DNA of 34,488 nucleotides, taken from positions 1-34,488 of the forward strand of contig JAFZNK010000199.1 of assembly GCA_017550965.1 (NCBI GenBank). The letters are read 5' to 3'. The notes beneath the pieces are model-generated. The model had not been told where the DNA came from. It saw only the letters and a program-made list of their open reading frames with translations, and made no database searches. The position numbers were made by a program, and so were the translations under genes. Source of the stretch: Thermoguttaceae bacterium. GTDB lineage: Bacteria > Planctomycetota > Planctomycetia > Pirellulales > Thermoguttaceae. Below are positions 31,633-34,488 of the stretch, in pieces (the first letter of the stretch is position 1; the number at the start of each line of letters is the position of its first letter).

Positions 31633-32574
31633 TCACATTCTGATGCGTTCGACGTTCAACGTATTGGGGTCGACGACGCCGAGACCGTGAGCCTGCCCCA
31701 ACGGCAGATATTTCACGTCGTCGAGCGGCATCTTCTGGAACTGATCGAAGAACTTGATCGCGACGACGTCGACGGCGACGGGGTCGGGCGACATGAACAA
31801 GCCCTTGGCGAGGGCGACGTCGGATTCGTCGCGACCGCGAGGACCGTTCGTCTTCATGAGACGATAGGCGTCGACGATGTTCAGGCACGCGGGATTCTCA
31901 AGGGTTCCGATATCGGCGATGCTTTGGTCGAGACCCTTTTGATGGAACGCGCGACGATCCCAGACAATGCCCATGAGGTTCTTCATGGCGACGGTCATTC
32001 TCGCGCCGCCGTGGTTCTTCAACACCGGAACGTTGAACCAGCAGTCGCAGTCGAGAATCGCCTGGTGAATTTTCGCGGATTTGAGCGCCTTGCCTTTGGG
32101 TAGCGCGGTTTCGCGATAGTATTTCTCTTCGTTGCCGGGCATGACGACGGCGCCGGCCTTCTTGGCGGCGGCTTCGATTCCGCTCGTCTCGTAGCACTTG
32201 CGCCAGTTGTCGCAGGTGTTGTCGAAGACGACGATTTCTTTCGCGCCCGCGTCTTTACACGCGTTGATGAGCGCGACGATCAGGTCGGGATTCGTGTTGC
32301 CGGCGAGTTCGGGGGTTTTGTCCCAGCCGATGTTCGGCTTGATGGTGACTTTGTCTCCCTTTTTCACGAAGCGTTCGATTCCGCCAAGCGCGGCGATACC
32401 TTTTTCGAACATCGGAGCGGGCTCTCCGCCAAGCAACGCGACCAGATCGACTTTTTTACCGTCGGCGTTTTTACCCTCCTGCGCGAGGACGGCGATCGGA
32501 TCGACGGCGCTGAACGTTGCGGTAAAACCGGCCAAAGCGACGGTTTTCAGAAAATCTTTACGAGTCATTTCCAT
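31633..32574 (-). CDS. DUF362 family protein, exported (Tat-like leader)
   Basis: The 313-residue protein matches DUF362 over its length. Visible marks include 'KKGDKVTIKPNIGWDKTPE', 'EIVVFDNTCDNWRKCYETSG', 'VPVLKNHGGARMTVAMKNLM', and 'SPDPVAVDVVAIKFF'. The N terminus (TRKDFLK at residues 4-10, followed by about 18 apolar residues ending near VLAQ) resembles a twin-arginine leader with Arg-Lys in place of Arg-Arg, suggesting export in folded form. DUF362 proteins are often found with ferredoxin-type proteins and some are fused to 4Fe-4S domains, but no reaction is established that I know of. The ATG at 32574 has GAGG seven bases upstream; a second ATG at 32568 lacks this. With the downstream polyferredoxin it probably forms a redox pair. 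An AT-rich stretch at about 32700-32730 probably holds the promoter, but I found no good hexamers. Confidence 0.85.
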   Translation of the reverse strand: MEMTRKDFLKTVALAGFTATFSAVDPIAVLAQEGKNADGKKVDLVALLGGEPAPMFEKGIAALGGIERFVKKGDKVTIKPNIGWDKTPELAGNTNPDLIVALINACKDAGAKEIVVFDNTCDNWRKCYETSGIEAAAKKAGAVVMPGNEEKYYRETALPKGKALKSAKIHQAILDCDCWFNVPVLKNHGGARMTVAMKNLMGIVWDRRAFHQKGLDQSIADIGTLENPACLNIVDAYRLMKTNGPRGRDESDVALAKGLFMSPDPVAVDVVAIKFFDQFQKMPLDDVKYLPLGQAHGLGVVDPNTLNVERIRM

Positions 32575-32766
32575 TTTATTACCTCATAACGGGGTTGTCG
32601 GAACGACAATAACGCCGCGCTTCGCCCAGCGCGTATTTACTATCTCCGCGTCGAGTCGACGCGTATTCCGAAGTGAACGGCTTTCGCCGCATGCATGTCT
32701 GTTTAAATATAGTTTTTTAACTTTTAAAATTCGGCGCAACGGGAGACGCCGCTTCTAACTCTTTTG

Positions 32767-32799
32767 AACGTCCGCCGCCCGGTTGGCGGCGCCGACGTT
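32767..32799 (-). terminator. GC-rich hairpin after metK
   Basis: Read on the minus strand, AACGTC and CGCCGCC pair with GGCGGCG and GACGTT (13 pairs, 2-base bulge, 5-base loop). It starts 36 bases after the metK stop. No T tract follows, so it may be a 3'-protecting or Rho-dependent structure. Confidence 0.45.
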
Positions 32800-32835
32800 G
32801 ACATTATACCAAAAGACGAACGAAAAGGGAAGGCG

Positions 32836-34035
32836 TTACAGCAATTTCGCCAATTCTTCGGCTTTGTCGGTTTTTTCCCAGGTGAAATAGGCGTTTTCTT
32901 CGCAGGGCGTTCCGACGTTCTTTTCCCAGGAATAGACGTCGGCGCCGCGACCGAAGTGACCGCCGAAGGAGGTTTTTTCGAAGATCGGACGGCGCAAATT
33001 GAGCGCGTCGACCAGCCCTCTCGGGGTGAGCGGGAAGAGTTCGCGCACGGCGTCGGAAACTTTTTGTTCGTCGACTTTGCCGGTTCCGCCAAGGTCGATC
33101 AGGACGCTGATCGGTTCGGAGACGCCGATCGCGTAGGACAGCTGGACTTCGCAGGAATCGGCCAGCCCCGCCGCGACGACGTTTTTGGCGATATAACGCG
33201 CCATATACGCCGCGCTGCGGTCGACTTTCGTCGGGTCTTTTCCGGAGAACGCTCCGCCGCCGTGGCGCGCCCCGCCGCCGTAGGTGTCGACGATGATCTT
33301 GCGTCCCGTAAGACCGCAGTCGCCGTTAGGCCCGCCGACGACGAATTTGCCCGTCGGATTGACGAAGAACTTGATCTTGTCGTCGACGAGTTCCGGGGGA
33401 AGGCACGGCAGAATGCAGTTCGGAATAATCCAGTCGCGAATTTGTTTCTGATCGACGCTCGGATCGTGCTGCGTGGAGACGACGACCGCGTCGACGCGAA
33501 CCGGCTTGTCGCCGTCGTATTCGACGGTAACCTGACTCTTGGAGTCCGGACGGAGCCAGTCGACCGCTTTGGAGAAACGCAGGTCGTTGAGCGTGTTCAT
33601 GATACGGTGCGAAAGCGCGATCGGCAACGGCATAAGCTCGGGCGTCTGATTGCACGCGTATCCGAACATCAAGCCCTGGTCGCCGGCTCCGACGTCTTTG
33701 GACTCGGTCGAGTCGACGCCTTGAGCGATGTCCGGGCTTTGTCTGTCGAGCGCGACCATGACGGCGCACGTGTTTCCGTTGATTCCAAATTCGTCGTCCG
33801 TATAGCCGACGCGATTGATCGCGCCGCGAACGATTTGTTGGTAATCGAGTTGGGCTTTGGTCGTGATTTCGCCCGCAATAACGGCGAGCCCCGTCGTCAC
33901 GAGCGTTTCGCACGCGACGCGGCTCATAGGATCCTGCGCGAGACACGCGTCTAAGACGCTGTCGGAAATACGGTCGGCCAATTTGTCCGGATGGCCCATC
34001 CCCACGGCTTCGCTCGTGAAGTAACGTTTCGACAT
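32836..34035 (-). CDS. metK: S-adenosylmethionine synthetase
   Basis: The 399-residue enzyme joins methionine and ATP to form S-adenosylmethionine, releasing phosphate and pyrophosphate, in the cytoplasm. It has the family length and all main motifs: GHPDK at 14-18 (ATP-binding histidine H15), GAGDQG at 116-121, '[20 protein letters not shown]', and the glycine-rich loop [19 protein letters not shown] near 257-275. The start at 34035 gives the usual MSKRYFTSE opening and has AGGAG upstream; the open frame extends 36 codons further, but through the leader. A GC-rich hairpin follows the gene. A -10-like TATACT in the upstream region suggests its own promoter. The deduced protein is complete and ordinary, so this is probably the housekeeping copy. 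Confidence 0.97.
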   Translation of the reverse strand: MSKRYFTSEAVGMGHPDKLADRISDSVLDACLAQDPMSRVACETLVTTGLAVIAGEITTKAQLDYQQIVRGAINRVGYTDDEFGINGNTCAVMVALDRQSPDIAQGVDSTESKDVGAGDQGLMFGYACNQTPELMPLPIALSHRIMNTLNDLRFSKAVDWLRPDSKSQVTVEYDGDKPVRVDAVVVSTQHDPSVDQKQIRDWIIPNCILPCLPPELVDDKIKFFVNPTGKFVVGGPNGDCGLTGRKIIVDTYGGGARHGGGAFSGKDPTKVDRSAAYMARYIAKNVVAAGLADSCEVQLSYAIGVSEPISVLIDLGGTGKVDEQKVSDAVRELFPLTPRGLVDALNLRRPIFEKTSFGGHFGRGADVYSWEKNVGTPCEENAYFTWEKTDKAEELAKLL

Positions 34036-34157
34036 TATCAACCTGCTCCTTGTCGCAGCTTTATTGCAATCGTTGAACGCCTCGGTTTTCCAAGGCTTTG
34101 AACGGGACGGGAACGTTGACGCAAACGCGCGTTCCTCCCGCATATTTTTACACGATA

Positions 34158-34186
34158 AGTATACGTTATATCAGCCTGACAAGCAA
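34158..34186 (-). promoter_or_regulatory. Possible metK promoter
   Basis: On the minus strand TATACT (complement of 34158-34163) lies 17 bases after TTGCTT (complement of 34181-34186). The -10 is good and the -35 is weak. The leader would be about 115 bases; I see no SAM-riboswitch core in it. Confidence 0.45.
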
Positions 34187-34488
34187 GAGGGGGAGACTCG
34201 ATTTTCACGGAACGTCGTCTCCTGAACGACGGGCGCTTTCTTATACGCGTTTTTGAGGTTTCGGCCTTGTTTTTCCCCTGATTTTGGGAACGCGCTCGAA
34301 CCTTTTTTGTCGAAAAATCGTTCGAACCCCTACCGTCAAGACGCTAAAGATATATACTAGGGACGAGATATTTAGAAGCGGCGGATCGTTGAGTCTTTCG
34401 GGGCGTCGCCGATCGTTTGAACTTGCTTGATGAGAAAACGCCGCGCCGGAGCGATAATCTCCGCGCGGTTTACCTCTATATGTCAGGG
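34187..34488. other. Right-edge intergenic region, no gene seen
   Basis: No open frame with a ribosome binding site was found. A hairpin with one bulged C lies near the edge (CCGCGC at 34441-34446 plus GGAG at 34448-34451, pairing with CTCC at 34459-34462 and GCGCGG at 34463-34468), followed by TTTACCTCT. A TATACT-like box at 34353-34358 lacks a partner. This may belong to a gene or RNA beyond the window. Confidence 0.4.

Noticed and set aside
34310..34335. tRNA T-arm-like GTTCGAACCCC near the right edge
   Set aside because: No matching stems for the acceptor, D or anticodon arms could be found on either strand.

Overview
The window looks like a chromosomal segment of a planctomycete. Two protein signatures point there: an H-X9-DG tail of the DUF1559 type at the end of the gene at 4210-6255, and the C-terminal part of what looks like a BBP7-type outer-membrane beta-barrel protein at the left edge. 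DUF5703 glycosidase-like proteins, a polyferredoxin plus DUF362 pair, and the absence of phage or plasmid genes fit a host-associated or polysaccharide-degrading member of that phylum. That assignment is inference from protein families; there is no rRNA or tRNA in the window.

Left part (1-6255). A partial outer-membrane protein gene is followed by a 500-base gap that folds into several perfect stems (possible structured RNA, 442-657), then a GNAT acetyltransferase and a Na+/phosphate cotransporter-family gene with a good intrinsic terminator. A convergent DUF1559-tailed membrane-anchored protein follows, with a clear -35/-10 promoter at 6340-6368 that also settles its start codon. An AT-rich island with a perfect 12-base inverted repeat separates it from the next unit.

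Centre (6737-23411, all on the minus strand). This is the most unusual part of the window. It is one apparent operon: a GntR/YtrA-type repressor with its own promoter and a palindromic operator across the predicted transcription start, an ABC ATPase whose start overlaps the repressor gene, and then four paralogous ABC-2-type permeases. Three permeases are about 1145-1180 residues, with about 13 membrane segments followed by about 630-670 extracytoplasmic residues that I do not recognise. Each full-length permease is followed by a small exported protein (267-278 residues) of a second paralogous family. The fourth permease (564 residues) stops just after the last membrane segment and lacks its small partner, as if one deletion removed both. 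Leader sequences and hairpin repeats recur at unit boundaries. The array appears to have grown by duplication of a permease plus partner module around a single ATPase. I know of no described system with this layout.

Right part (23643-34488). A divergent plus-strand cluster holds two secreted DUF5703 (GH95-like) paralogues separated by a chloramphenicol-acetyltransferase-type gene, ended by a strong hairpin terminator. Then, on the minus strand, come metK (S-adenosylmethionine synthetase), a DUF362 protein and a NapH-like membrane polyferredoxin, the last two probably forming one redox unit. A hairpin-array repeat found downstream of the small protein at 6737 recurs downstream of the polyferredoxin gene, with stem sequences changed but pairing preserved.
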